Shown in pieces: positions 1-10,582 of a stretch of 64,000 bases of DNA; position 1 is the first letter of the stretch; every line of letters begins with the position of its first letter. The stretch is from NCBI GenBank assembly GCA_944354035.1, contig CALVPS010000003.1:27058-91057 (forward strand), in the 5' to 3' direction. Source of the stretch: an uncultured Clostridia bacterium (GTDB lineage: Bacteria; Bacillota; Clostridia; Christensenellales; Borkfalkiaceae). A program made the position numbers and the translations under genes. A model generated the notes under the pieces. That model was not told the origin of the DNA and ran no database searches. It was given only the letters and a program-made list of their open reading frames with translations.

Positions 1-30
1 GTGTCGCTGAAAGATACTTTTAACAAATAA
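1..30 (+). CDS. C-terminal end of an upstream gene (partial)
   Basis: Frame 1 is open from the window edge and closes with TAA at 28-30, giving the tail VSLKDTFNK. A Shine-Dalgarno-like GGGAGGAG follows and the next gene starts 12 bases after this stop, which is the usual spacing inside an operon. Only nine codons are visible, so nothing can be said about function, and the reading could be chance. Confidence 0.35.
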   Translation: MSLKDTFNK

Positions 31-42
31 CGGGAGGAGCGG

Positions 43-1098
43 ATGGAACGGATCCTACTTATCATGGCGGCCGCATTTGCGGGAGTTGCCGTGCTCGGCG
101 CGCTGGTCTACGGTATTTTCCGCCGCTTTACGCGCGTCTCCTGGCTGTCGTGGCAGATCCTTATCGTCTTTTCCGCAACGCTGCTGCTGGGCGTGGTCGA
201 TCTGCCCGCCACCGGCTGGGTGTGCTTTGCCGTAGTGGGCGGCGCGCTGTTCGGCGTGTCGGCTTTGGTGCTGGCGGTGGGCGGCGGCGCGCGGTTCGGC
301 ATGCTGGCGCACGCCGGCAGGCCCCCCGTGTTCATCGCCGTCTGCAATCGTCTGCTGGGCGGGATCACCGCGCTGCTGAACGCCGCCGTAGGCATCGTGT
401 GCGTGGCGGCTCCCGTGTTGGCGGCGCTGCCGTTTTTCGGCGTGCAGCCCGCGGTGCTTGCGCCGCTGTACGAAAACGCGGCGTGGCAGGCGTTTGCCGG
501 CCGCGCGTTCGATCTGCTGCTGGTGGCCGTGTGTATGCTGCTGGTGCGGGCGGGCTACCGCATAGGGCTGGCGCGCTCGCTGTGGACGGTCCTTATGCTG
601 GCGCTGGCGCTGGGCGCGGTGGTGCTCTCGGCTTTTTTGGCCCTTCGCGTGCCATTCCTGCGCTCGTTTGCGGGCACCATTGCGGGGACGTTCGGTCAGA
701 TGAATGCCGCCGCGGCGCAGGTGTTGGGCACGGTGATCGTGGCGCTCATCTGTTTTGCGGTGTTTCTGGTCATAATCATTCTCATCGGTCTGTTGGTCAA
801 TCTGCTGGTAAAAAAACTGCGCGGGCCGCTGGTGCTGGGCGTGATCGACGGCGTGCTGATGGCCGTCGTATTCGGCGCGCTTTTCTTTGTGCTGGTCTGC
901 GGCGTAAACACCGGGGTGTGGTTTTTGGCCTCCGGGATGCTGACGGACGCGGCGGCCTCCGCTTCCGAGTCGCTGTTGGACGTCGCCGAGCAGGTGACGC
1001 GCGTCGGCCAAACGATCAGGTCGTTTTTGACCGCTTCGCCGCTCTCGGCTGTCCTGTATACGGGCAATCCGCTGCTCCTCGTGCTGCCGGCCGCATAA
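43..1098 (+). CDS. CvpA-like polytopic membrane protein
   Basis: The 351-residue product is hydrophobic almost throughout, with about eight predicted membrane segments and a short positively charged loop (VKKLRGPL) near residue 265. The second half (about 160-310) has the look of the CvpA/colicin V production family: several helices rich in Gly, Ala and Leu ending in an I-D-G-V-L-M-A-V-V-F-G-A pattern. The start ATG is preceded by GGGAGGAG at good spacing. It is followed on the same strand by two small membrane-tailed proteins, so a shared envelope role is possible. The family assignment is tentative; no catalytic motif is visible. Confidence 0.6.
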   Translation: MERILLIMAAAFAGVAVLGALVYGIFRRFTRVSWLSWQILIVFSATLLLGVVDLPATGWVCFAVVGGALFGVSALVLAVGGGARFGMLAHAGRPPVFIAVCNRLLGGITALLNAAVGIVCVAAPVLAALPFFGVQPAVLAPLYENAAWQAFAGRAFDLLLVAVCMLLVRAGYRIGLARSLWTVLMLALALGAVVLSAFLALRVPFLRSFAGTIAGTFGQMNAAAAQVLGTVIVALICFAVFLVIIILIGLLVNLLVKKLRGPLVLGVIDGVLMAVVFGALFFVLVCGVNTGVWFLASGMLTDAAASASESLLDVAEQVTRVGQTIRSFLTASPLSAVLYTGNPLLLVLPAA

Positions 1099-1137
1099 AC
1101 GCGTTATCGCTGCCCATACTGTCCGGCGGAGAGGAGC

Positions 1138-1506
1138 ATGCTGAACGAACGGGCGGAGGCGCTGCTTGCGGCGGTCAACGCGCTGTGCGAGCGCGACGCA
1201 TACCGCCTGCTGGACGAGGAAGAACTGCTGGCGCAGAGCCGCGTGTCCGCAGACCGCGGCGAGCTTTCCGCGGCGCTGTCGCTGCTGCAGGAGGGCCGCT
1301 ATATCGACGTGTGCTATGCGGAGGACGGCGTGTACTGCCTGCGGGTGTTGCCCGCGGGGCGCGCCTATGCGGCGCAATCGCTTACGGACGGCCTCGGCGC
1401 CGCGCGTCGGGCGCGCCGATCGGCGCTGATGTGCTTTTTGGGCGGGCTGTGCGGTGCGCTGCTGGGGGCGCTGGCGGCGTTCGGAGCCATGCTTCTCGCG
1501 CGGTGA
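1138..1506 (+). CDS. Small protein, N-terminal winged-helix-like head and C-terminal membrane tail
   Basis: This 122-residue protein begins with about 80 soluble residues of helical character, with the pattern L-L-D-E-E-E-L-L-A-Q followed by a helix and a short strand pair (YIDVCYAEDGVYCLRVLP). That resembles a winged-helix fold. An Arg-rich stretch (about residues 88-95) precedes one or two C-terminal hydrophobic segments (about 97-121), so it should be anchored in the membrane with its head in the cytoplasm. GGAGAGG lies just before the ATG. The next gene has the same architecture. Function is not recognised. Confidence 0.6.
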   Translation: MLNERAEALLAAVNALCERDAYRLLDEEELLAQSRVSADRGELSAALSLLQEGRYIDVCYAEDGVYCLRVLPAGRAYAAQSLTDGLGAARRARRSALMCFLGGLCGALLGALAAFGAMLLAR

Positions 1507-1510
1507 CGAT

Positions 1511-1882
1511 ATGTGGAGTGAAACGCTGAACGTGCGCGAGAGCGCGGTGATGCGCGCGCTGTTGACGCTCTCTGCCGGAAGAGAGCGTTTTTTGGTCTCG
1601 CCCGGCGAGGTGCTGGCCGTGCTGCCGGGGCGGGCCGCCTGCGACGAGCCGGGGTTGGAGCGCGTGCTGCATACGCTGGAGCTGGACGGATACCTGCACA
1701 CTGTTCAAACAGACCGCAAGGGCGAAAAGACCTATGTGGTATGCCTGCGCGAAAAGGGGCTTTCGTTTTTGCGCGACGCGCGCACGGAACGCCGCCGCCT
1801 GGTGCGGCGGCTGTTGTTTACGGCGCTGTGCGGGCTCGCCTCGGCGCTGGCGGGCATTCTGCTGAAACTGGCGCTTTCGTAG
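1511..1882 (+). CDS. Small winged-helix-like protein with membrane tail, paralogue of the preceding gene
   Basis: The 123-residue product mirrors its upstream neighbour: a soluble head with an [13 protein letters not shown]...[15 protein letters not shown] pattern, a basic stretch (ERRRLVRR, about 95-102) and a hydrophobic C-terminus. The ATG at 1511 follows the previous stop by four bases. Longer in-frame starts lie inside the previous gene and were not chosen because the added residues do not match the paralogue. The two genes look like a tandem duplication that has diverged. No function is recognised; a membrane-tethered regulator or sensor is one possibility. Confidence 0.6.
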   Translation: MWSETLNVRESAVMRALLTLSAGRERFLVSPGEVLAVLPGRAACDEPGLERVLHTLELDGYLHTVQTDRKGEKTYVVCLREKGLSFLRDARTERRRLVRRLLFTALCGLASALAGILLKLALS

Positions 1883-1961
1883 TGCGGCATGGCCCGCGCG
1901 CCCCGTTCCCGCGGTGCAGGTTTCGGGGCGGGATGCCCGTATATCCTCCCCGGCTGCGCTG

Positions 1962-2001
1962 CCCGCCGTCCCCGTTAAACTAAGAGGAAGGGGACGGCGG
2001 G
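1962..2001 (+). other. Long perfect hairpin between operons
   Basis: CCCGCCGTCCCC at 1962-1973 is exactly complementary to 1990-2001, a 12-bp stem with a 16-nt loop. No T-tract follows, so it is not a textbook intrinsic terminator, but it sits just where the first operon should end and before the uvrB promoter. Confidence 0.45.
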
Positions 2002-2046
2002 AGCAAAGAGGCGCCGCGGATACGGCGCGCGGCGTTCCGAAAAAAG

Positions 2047-2075
2047 TTGACAAATGCCGCCGTTTGCGGTATGAT
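2047..2075 (+). promoter_or_regulatory. Consensus sigma-A promoter of uvrB
   Basis: TTGACA at 2047-2052 is followed after 17 bp by TATGAT at 2070-2075. Transcription should start near 2082, inside the palindrome at 2077-2098. Confidence 0.8.
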
Positions 2076-2076
2076 G

Positions 2077-2098
2077 GATACAAACGTACGTTTGTATC
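2077..2098. promoter_or_regulatory. Probable LexA (SOS) operator
   Basis: A perfect 22-bp palindrome begins 2 bp after the -10 box. Its centre is CAAACGTACGTTTG, which keeps the AAC-N4-GTT core of the Gram-positive SOS box (CGAAC-N4-GTTCG type) with one changed base in each arm. Its position over the predicted transcription start is ideal for repression, and uvrB is a classical SOS gene. The identity of the binding protein is inferred. Confidence 0.65.
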
Positions 2099-2135
2099 TT
2101 TTTTATCCTGTACGTACGCGGCGGGGGAGGGAGCA

Positions 2136-4097
<1,962 letters not shown>

Positions 4098-4108
4098 GAG
4101 GAGGGGGC

Positions 4109-4894
4109 ATGTCCGAAGAGAAGAGGGACAACCGAACGCTGTTCACGGGCCGCGCCGAGCACTACGACGCCGCCCGCCCCGCCTATGCCGAGGCGCTGCT
4201 CGATCGTCTGTATGCGGCGCACGGCTTTTCCGCGCACGCTGCGGTGGCGGATGTGGGCGCGGGCACGGGGATCTTTTCGGAACAGCTTGCCCGCCGCGGC
4301 AGTACGGTGTATGCCGTGGAGCCGAACGCCGACATGCGCGCAGTCTGCCGCGGCAGACTGCGCGGCTATCCCAACGCCGCGTGCGTTGCGGGGGACGCCG
4401 CCGCCACGGGGCTTCCCGACGGCAGCGTGGATATCGTTACGGCGGCGCAGGCCTTTCATTGGTTCGACCCCGCCGCCTTTGCCGCGGAGTGCGCGCGCAT
4501 TTCGCGGACGGGCGTAACGGTCATCGTATACAACATGCACGAAAGCGACGGCATATATGCCGCGCTGAACGAGCGGACGGCGCGCTTTTTCCCGGCGGAC
4601 GCGCCGTCGCGTCGGAGCGCCGTCGCGCGCGAGGCGGCGATCGTCGCCTTTTTCGGGGGCGACTGTACGGTGGAAGAGGCGGCGCATCCGCTACGGCAGG
4701 ACTGCGCGGCCTTCCTTGCAAACCAGCTTTCGCGTTCTTATGCCCCGCGCCGCGGCGAGGCGGGATACGAGGCGTACATTGCATGCCTTACGCGCTTTTT
4801 TAAGGAGCACGCCGCGGCGGACGGGCTGCTGGATCTGCCCAACCGCAGCGTCGCCTACATCGGCCGCGTGCGCCCGAACGGAGGAGACCTATGA
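4109..4894 (+). CDS. Class I SAM-dependent methyltransferase
   Basis: The 261-residue protein has the SAM-binding glycine motif VADVGAGTG at residues 46-54, an acidic strand-2 end (YAVEPNADM) and a motif IV-like segment (VDIVTAAQAFHWF). The N-terminal FTGRAEHYDAARPAY is typical of small-molecule methyltransferases of the Methyltransf_11/25 type. ATG 4109 is preferred over ATG 4094 because GAGGAGGG lies just before it. It sits between uvrB and uvrA and overlaps the next gene by four bases, so it is translated with the repair genes, but its substrate is unknown. A link to DNA damage is only suggested by position. Confidence 0.85.
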   Translation: MSEEKRDNRTLFTGRAEHYDAARPAYAEALLDRLYAAHGFSAHAAVADVGAGTGIFSEQLARRGSTVYAVEPNADMRAVCRGRLRGYPNAACVAGDAAATGLPDGSVDIVTAAQAFHWFDPAAFAAECARISRTGVTVIVYNMHESDGIYAALNERTARFFPADAPSRRSAVAREAAIVAFFGGDCTVEEAAHPLRQDCAAFLANQLSRSYAPRRGEAGYEAYIACLTRFFKEHAAADGLLDLPNRSVAYIGRVRPNGGDL

Positions 4895-5484
4895 AGATCG
4901 CAGTGGATATCGACGATACGCTCAACATTGTGGACCGCGCAGGGTATGCGGGCGCGTATATCGCGCGCAAGGGGCTGCCCTTTCGCCTGAAAGACGCGCA
5001 CTCCAACCAGTTCGTCAACGTGTACGACTGGACGCTCGACGACGTTCTGGAATTTGTGCACGACGGCGGCATCACCGCTTTCACCGACGCGCCCGCGCGC
5101 AAGGGGGCGGCGGAGACGCTTGCCGCCTGGCGTGCGGCGGGGCACGAGGTGATCGTGCTGACGGCGCGCGTGGCGGAGTGGTTCGGCAATCCCGAAAAAC
5201 TCTCGCGCGATTGGCTGGAAAAGCGGCGCATCCCTTACGACGCGATCGTGGCCTCGTGTGCAGACAAGGGCGGCTATTGCGTCGGGCACGGTATCCCCGT
5301 GCTGATCGACGATAATCCCGATACCTGCCTGGCGGCACAGGCGCTCGGCGTAAGGGCCGTGCTGGCCGTGGGGCGGCACAACCTTTCCCGCGCGCACGAG
5401 GTGCGCTACGGCGGCGCAAACTGGCGGCAGATCGACGCGGCCGTGCGCCACATTGCGGCGCTGCTGGCGCGCACGCAGCCGTAG
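4891..5484 (+). CDS. HAD-superfamily 5'-nucleotidase-like phosphatase
   Basis: The first residues, MKIAVDIDDTLN, are HAD motif I with both catalytic aspartates (DIDDT). Motif II is VLTAR (about residue 90), followed by a conserved lysine region and an acidic pair in VLIDDNPDT (about 132-140). The 197-residue length and the shape fit the 5' nucleotidase/NT5C-like group found in Firmicutes. The ATG overlaps the stop of the methyltransferase (ATGA), showing translational coupling. A role in cleaning up nucleotides released during repair is an attractive but unproven reading of its place between uvrB and uvrA. Confidence 0.8.
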   Translation: MKIAVDIDDTLNIVDRAGYAGAYIARKGLPFRLKDAHSNQFVNVYDWTLDDVLEFVHDGGITAFTDAPARKGAAETLAAWRAAGHEVIVLTARVAEWFGNPEKLSRDWLEKRRIPYDAIVASCADKGGYCVGHGIPVLIDDNPDTCLAAQALGVRAVLAVGRHNLSRAHEVRYGGANWRQIDAAVRHIAALLARTQP

Positions 5485-5550
5485 GCGGCAAAGGGGCGGC
5501 TTGTCCGCGGAGGAACGCGTCGGGGCACGCCCGACGGACGGCGAGTGGGT

Positions 5551-8367
5551 ATGAAAGAGGAAATTTTTGTAAAAGGCGCCAAAGAAAACAATTTAAAGAA
5601 TATCGACGTACACATTCCCCGCGGCACGCTTACGGTGTTTACGGGGCTTTCGGGCAGCGGAAAGTCTACGCTGGCCTTCGATACCATCTTTGCCGAGGGG
5701 CAGCGCAGGTATATGGAGAGCCTCTCTTCGTATGCGCGTCAGTTTTTGGGTATGATGGAAAAACCGGACGTGGAGTCGATCGACGGGCTTTCGCCCGCCA
5801 TCTCCATCGATCAGAAGACGACGTCGCACAATCCGCGCTCTACGGTGGGCACGGTGACGGAAATTTACGACTATCTGCGTCTGCTGTTTGCGCGCGCCGG
5901 CACGCCGCACTGTCCCAACTGCGGTAAAGAGATCCGCCGGCAGACGGTGGACGAGATCGCCGACCGCGTGACGGAACTTCCCGCGGGCAGCAAAATTTTG
6001 GTGGAGGCCCCCGTGGTGCGCGGCCGGAAGGGGGAGTATGCCAAGGAGCTGGCGGGGTACCGCAAGAGCGGGTACGCCCGCGTAAAAATAGACGGCATCG
6101 TGTACGATCTACAGGAAGAGATCAAGCTCGATAAAAACGTCAAACACAACATCGGCGTGGTCGTGGACCGCCTGGTGGTAAAGGACGGCATGTTAAAGCG
6201 GCTGACGGAGAGCCTGGAGACGGCGCTGAAGCTTGCCGACGGGCTGGTGGTCATCGACTGCGGCGGCGAGGAGACGCTGTACTCTTCGCGCTATGCCTGC
6301 CCCGACTGCAACATCTCCATCGAAGAGATCGAGCCGCGTCTCTTTTCGTTCAATACGCCGTGGGGCGCCTGTCCCGCCTGCACGGGGCTGGGTTTTCAGC
6401 AGGCGGTGGACGCCGACCTCATCTGCCCCGACCGCACCAAGACCCTGCGCGAGGGCGCCATCCGCATCAGCGGATGGAACCTGGATTCGTCGTCGGTGAC
6501 GCAGATGTACCTTGCCGCGCTGTCGCAGCGTTACGGCTTTTCGCTGGACGTCCCCGTAAAGGATCTCCCGCCGGAGGTGTTCGATCTGCTGATGTACGGC
6601 AACGGGGGCGAAAAGATCGACCTCGAATACAACACGCGTACCTTCCATTCCTCCTATAAAAGCGCATGGGAGGGGTTTGTCAACAATTTGCAGCGGCGGT
6701 ACAATCAGACGAGTTCGGTGGGCGTAAAATGGGATATCGAGCGCTATATGCGCACGTCGGACTGCCCCGTATGCCACGGCAAGCGCTTAAAAAAGGAGGC
6801 GCTTGCGGTGACGGTGGGGGGCAAAAACATCGCCGAAGTGTGCGATATGCCGGTGCGTGACTTAAAGGCGTTTTTAAGCGCGCTGCAGCTGACGTCCACG
6901 CAGCACGCCATTGCCGACGTCATTTTGCGCGAGATCAAAAGCCGTATCGACTTTTTGGTGGGAGTGGGACTGGACTATCTGACCCTCTCGCGCAGCGCGG
7001 CCACCCTCTCCGGCGGCGAAAGCCAGCGCATCCGCCTTGCTACGCAGATCGGGAGCGCGCTTTCGGGCGTGCTGTATATTTTAGATGAGCCCAGCATCGG
7101 GCTGCACCAGCGCGATAACGAGCGGCTGCTGACTTCGCTGAAGGGGTTACGCGATCTGGGGAACACGCTGATCGTCGTCGAACACGACGAAGATACCATG
7201 CGCGCAGCCGACTACATTGTGGACATCGGCCCCATGGCGGGCGTGCACGGCGGCGAGGTGGTCGCCTGCGGCACCGCACAAGACATCATGAACGAGCCGC
7301 GCTCGATCACGGGCGATTTTTTGGCGGGACGCAGGAAAATTGCCGTCCCCGCCGAACGCAAGCGCCCGGACGGGCGGTGGTTTCGGGTGTTCGGCTGCCG
7401 TCAGAACAACTTGAAGGGGATCGACGTTGCGATCCCCGCGGGTCTCATGACGGCGGTGACGGGCGTGTCGGGATCGGGCAAGTCGTCGCTGGTCAACGAG
7501 ATCGTCCTGCCCCTGCTTGCCAACGGGCTGAACGGCTCGCGCCTGCCCGCGGGCAAGAGCGACGGCTGCACGGGCATGGAGCTGTTCGATAAGGTCATCG
7601 CCATCGACCAGTCGCCCATCGGGCGCACGCCGCGTTCCAACCCCGCTACCTACACGGGGGTGTTCACCGCCATCCGCGAGTTGTTCGCCGCCACGCCCGA
7701 CGCCAAAGCGCTGGGCTTTAAGGCGGGGCGTTTTTCGTTCAACGTGGCGGGCGGCCGCTGCGAAAACTGCCAGGGCGACGGCATCATGAAGATCGAAATG
7801 CACTTTTTGCCCGACGTATACGTCCCCTGCGAGGTGTGCGGCGGCAAGCGCTATAACCGCGAGACGCTGGAGGTGCGCTACAAGGGCAAGACGATCGCAG
7901 ATGTGCTTGAAATGACGGTGGAGGAGGCCTGCGCCTTTTTCAAAAGCCTGCCTTCCATCTACAACAAGCTGGCAACGCTCAACGAAGTCGGGCTGGGATA
8001 TATCCGGCTGGGGCAGTCGGCCACCACGCTTTCCGGCGGCGAGGCGCAGCGGGTAAAGCTGGCAACGGAGCTGTCCAAGCGTTCCACCGGCCGCACCTTT
8101 TATATCCTGGACGAGCCGACCACCGGCCTGCACAGCTACGACGTCGACAAACTGGTACAGATCTTGCTGCGCCTGCGCGACGGCGGCAACACGGTGCTGG
8201 TGATCGAACATAACCTCGACGTCATCAAGGTCGCCGACCACATCATCGACCTCGGACCGGAGGGAGGCGACGGCGGCGGCACCGTGCTCTGCACCGGCTC
8301 CCCCGAAGAAGTGGCGGCCTGCGGGGCCTCGTACACCGGGCAGTTTTTAAAAAAGATGCTGCCGTAG
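5551..8367 (+). CDS. uvrA: Excinuclease ABC subunit A
   Basis: UvrA is the dimeric ABC-type ATPase that finds DNA lesions and delivers UvrB. The 938-residue product shows the first Walker A (GLSGSGKST, residues 32-40), a zinc-finger-like CPNC near 120 and CPDC/CPAC pairs near 250-275, and the ABC signature TLSGGESQRIRLA. A second Walker A (GVSGSGKSS) follows, then the C-terminal zinc module CENC...CEVC and a second signature TLSGGEAQRVKLA. Length is normal. ATG 5551 is chosen because homology begins at MKEEIFVKGA; GTG 5545 is in frame and possible. No strong Shine-Dalgarno precedes either start. It ends the uvrB operon. Confidence 0.96.
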   Translation: MKEEIFVKGAKENNLKNIDVHIPRGTLTVFTGLSGSGKSTLAFDTIFAEGQRRYMESLSSYARQFLGMMEKPDVESIDGLSPAISIDQKTTSHNPRSTVGTVTEIYDYLRLLFARAGTPHCPNCGKEIRRQTVDEIADRVTELPAGSKILVEAPVVRGRKGEYAKELAGYRKSGYARVKIDGIVYDLQEEIKLDKNVKHNIGVVVDRLVVKDGMLKRLTESLETALKLADGLVVIDCGGEETLYSSRYACPDCNISIEEIEPRLFSFNTPWGACPACTGLGFQQAVDADLICPDRTKTLREGAIRISGWNLDSSSVTQMYLAALSQRYGFSLDVPVKDLPPEVFDLLMYGNGGEKIDLEYNTRTFHSSYKSAWEGFVNNLQRRYNQTSSVGVKWDIERYMRTSDCPVCHGKRLKKEALAVTVGGKNIAEVCDMPVRDLKAFLSALQLTSTQHAIADVILREIKSRIDFLVGVGLDYLTLSRSAATLSGGESQRIRLATQIGSALSGVLYILDEPSIGLHQRDNERLLTSLKGLRDLGNTLIVVEHDEDTMRAADYIVDIGPMAGVHGGEVVACGTAQDIMNEPRSITGDFLAGRRKIAVPAERKRPDGRWFRVFGCRQNNLKGIDVAIPAGLMTAVTGVSGSGKSSLVNEIVLPLLANGLNGSRLPAGKSDGCTGMELFDKVIAIDQSPIGRTPRSNPATYTGVFTAIRELFAATPDAKALGFKAGRFSFNVAGGRCENCQGDGIMKIEMHFLPDVYVPCEVCGGKRYNRETLEVRYKGKTIADVLEMTVEEACAFFKSLPSIYNKLATLNEVGLGYIRLGQSATTLSGGEAQRVKLATELSKRSTGRTFYILDEPTTGLHSYDVDKLVQILLRLRDGGNTVLVIEHNLDVIKVADHIIDLGPEGGDGGGTVLCTGSPEEVAACGASYTGQFLKKMLP

Positions 8368-8442
8368 CCGCAGTTACCTCGGCGGGCGCGGCGCGCCGAA
8401 TAAAACGCACTCCCCGCGCGGGAGCGCACAAGGAGGGGCAAC

Positions 8443-9651
8443 ATGATCAACGAAACATATCGGCGGCTGGGCGAAGAGCGCTCGGTCATCCGCGAAATTT
8501 TTGAGTATGCAAACGCCCGCAAACGGGCGATCGGCGAAGAGAACGTATTCGACTTTTCGTTGGGGAACCCCAGCGTTCCGCCGCCCGCCGCGCTGAACGA
8601 CGCCTTGGTGCAGCTGGTGCGGCAGACGCCCCCCGTGGCGCTGCACGGGTATACGTCCGCCGCGGGCGCGCCGGACGTTCGCGCCGCGGTGGCGCGATAT
8701 TTTAACGAGGCGTTCGGGGTGCCCCTGCCGCCCGAGCTCGTCTATATGACGTGCGGCGCGGCCGCCTCGCTGACCATCGCCCTGCATGCGCTGTGCGAAG
8801 CGGGGGATGAATTTGTCGTCGTCGCGCCCTATTTTCCGGAGTACCGCGTCTTTATCGAAAGTGCGGGCGGCCGGGTCGCGGAGGCGCCTGCCGACGCGCG
8901 CTTTCATCTCGACCTTTCCGCACTCGACCGGGCGATCGGCGCGCGCACCAAGGCGGTGCTCCTCAATTCGCCCAACAATCCCACGGGCGCGGTGTATACC
9001 GCGCAGGAGCTGGCCGCGTTGGCCGCGCTGCTGCGAAAAAAGAGCGCCGCGCGCGGCGCGCCCGTGTTTTTGATCTCGGACGAGCCCTATCGCGAGCTGA
9101 CATACGGCGCGCCCGTCCCGCAGCCCATGACGTTTTACGAACACACGATCGTCTGCTATTCCTTTTCCAAATCGCTCTCGCTGGCGGGCGAGCGTATCGG
9201 GTATCTTGCCGTCTCGCCGCGCTGCGACGGTGCGGCGGCGCTGTTTGCAGCCGTATGCGGCGCGGGCAGGGCGCTGGGCTACGTATGCGCGCCGACGCTG
9301 TTCCAGAGGGTATGCGCCCGCTTTTTGGGGGAGAGCGGCGACGTCTCCGCGTACCGCGATAACCGCGACCTGTTGTACGGCGCGTTGCGATCGTTCGGAT
9401 TTTGCTGTACGCCGCCCGAGGGAGCGTTTTATCTGTTTGTCCGTTCGCCCGAGGCCTCGGCAACGGCCTTCTGTGAGCGCGCCAAACGGTACGAACTGCT
9501 TCTCGTTCCTTCGGACAGTTTCGGCGCGGGGGGATATGCGCGCATCTCCTACTGCGTTCCGCGCGCGGTCATCGAGCGCGCGCTTCCGGCATTCGGGCGG
9601 CTGGCGGCGGACTACGGTCTGCGGGGGGAAGTATGCACGCGGGCGAAGTAG
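8443..9651 (+). CDS. PLP-dependent aminotransferase, class I/II
   Basis: This 402-residue fold-type I aminotransferase has the N-terminal substrate/PLP segment FDFSLGNPS, the NSPNNPTGAVY motif, a SDEPYRE aspartate region and the Schiff-base lysine K243 in the sequence SFSKSLSLAGERIGY. The overall pattern is that of aspartate/aromatic aminotransferases of Clostridia; the amino-acid specificity cannot be read. AGGAGGGG precedes the ATG. A small membrane-protein gene overlaps its end by 19 bases. Confidence 0.88.
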   Translation: MINETYRRLGEERSVIREIFEYANARKRAIGEENVFDFSLGNPSVPPPAALNDALVQLVRQTPPVALHGYTSAAGAPDVRAAVARYFNEAFGVPLPPELVYMTCGAAASLTIALHALCEAGDEFVVVAPYFPEYRVFIESAGGRVAEAPADARFHLDLSALDRAIGARTKAVLLNSPNNPTGAVYTAQELAALAALLRKKSAARGAPVFLISDEPYRELTYGAPVPQPMTFYEHTIVCYSFSKSLSLAGERIGYLAVSPRCDGAAALFAAVCGAGRALGYVCAPTLFQRVCARFLGESGDVSAYRDNRDLLYGALRSFGFCCTPPEGAFYLFVRSPEASATAFCERAKRYELLLVPSDSFGAGGYARISYCVPRAVIERALPAFGRLAADYGLRGEVCTRAK

Positions 9652-10178
9652 CGGGGCTGGCCTGCGTGTTTGCGGTGCTTGCGGCGGCGTTCGGGGCGGC
9701 GTACGCGCTGCAGGCGCGCGCCGAGCGCAGACCGGACGGGATAGAGCTCTTCCGTACGCGCGCAAAAGGCGGGACGCTGTGGCTGTTTTTGGGCTGCGGG
9801 CTGTTCTTTACGGCGGGCGGATGCGCCGCGGTGCTGGTGCTGGGGTTTGCGGCGGACGGCATGACGCTCGGCCGCCTTGCCGCAGTGACCGCCGTTGCGG
9901 CCGTCGTCGCCGCGCTGGGATTTTGCGGATATTTTGCCGAGCGCTTCCAATATGTGGCGGTCACCGAAAACGGCGTTATGGCGTACCGTCCGTTCCGTCG
10001 TCCGCGCTTTGTTCGCTACGACGAGATGGGGTGGTTCAGCGATCGTCCCGCGCCCGCCGGGGTATGCGTCTTTTCGAAGGATGGGAAAAAATTGTTTGCG
10101 GAGGACGCGGCGCATATCGGCGCGCAGCGGCTGGCGGCGCGCCTGCGCGAAGTCGGCGTAAAGGAACGGCGAAAATGA
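9633..10178 (+). CDS. Small membrane protein with PH-like C-terminal domain
   Basis: The 181-residue protein has an N-terminal membrane helix (about 5-24), two more hydrophobic segments (about 45-70 and 78-100), and a soluble C-terminal part with alternating strands: VAVTENGVMAYRPFRRPRFVRYDEMGWF. The soluble part resembles the bacterial PH-like domains attached to membrane helices. GGGGGGAAG precedes the ATG. The gene overlaps the aminotransferase by 19 bases and precedes a terminator. No function is recognised. Confidence 0.6.
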   Translation: MHAGEVAGLACVFAVLAAAFGAAYALQARAERRPDGIELFRTRAKGGTLWLFLGCGLFFTAGGCAAVLVLGFAADGMTLGRLAAVTAVAAVVAALGFCGYFAERFQYVAVTENGVMAYRPFRRPRFVRYDEMGWFSDRPAPAGVCVFSKDGKKLFAEDAAHIGAQRLAARLREVGVKERRK

Positions 10179-10218
10179 CGCCCGCGCGGGCGTGCGGCGG
10201 CGTTGTGCGAAAAACAAG

Positions 10219-10268
10219 ACGGCCCGTCGGCCGACGGAGGGATCCCTCCGTCGGCCGCCGTTCTTTGT
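10219..10268 (+). terminator. Terminator-like hairpin after the aminotransferase unit
   Basis: 10228-10257 is a perfect 30-bp palindrome centred on GGGATCCC, followed by a short run in CCGTTCTTTG. The stem is very stable but the T-run is poor. Confidence 0.55.
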
Positions 10269-10438
10269 CCGCTTGCCCTATTTTGCATGAGGGCCCCCGA
10301 AAGGGAAAATACTGTAAGCGAAGCGCCGCCCGCCGGGGGCGCAGGCGGCGGGATCGGAGCGGATGGCGCAGCTTTTCGGGCGCGGATGGCAGGATCTGCC
10401 GCCGATGTCAGCTTTTTCACGGATTTCACACAAAACAC

Positions 10439-10467
10439 TTGATAATCATAAAGACCTTTGGTATAAT
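10439..10467 (+). promoter_or_regulatory. Promoter of the polysaccharide cluster
   Basis: TTGATA at 10439-10444, a 17-bp spacer, and TATAAT at 10462-10467. It is the only good promoter seen upstream of the long run of same-strand genes ending at 28678. Confidence 0.75.
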
Positions 10468-10582
10468 GTTACAAGAGGACTTGTCCGATTTTATCGGCCC
10501 GAGGCGGGCAGGAGACAGGGGCGGACCGCGGTTTTCTTTTGCGTGTTCGGCCAAGCAGATGTTTTTTACGGGAAGGTAGCAT
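10468..10582 (+). other. Leader of the polysaccharide operon
   Basis: About 110 nt separate the predicted transcription start from the hddA start codon. The stretch is G+C-rich at first and T-rich at 10530-10570, with a small ACCGCGGT inverted repeat before a TTTTCTTTT run, which could be a weak attenuator. I recognise no known riboswitch. Confidence 0.3.

Noticed and set aside
55..1701. Very long minus-strand frames opposite the first three genes
   Set aside because: Rich in Arg, Gln, His and Ala, the usual antisense pattern of G+C-rich genes; the plus-strand genes have Shine-Dalgarno sequences and membrane helices.
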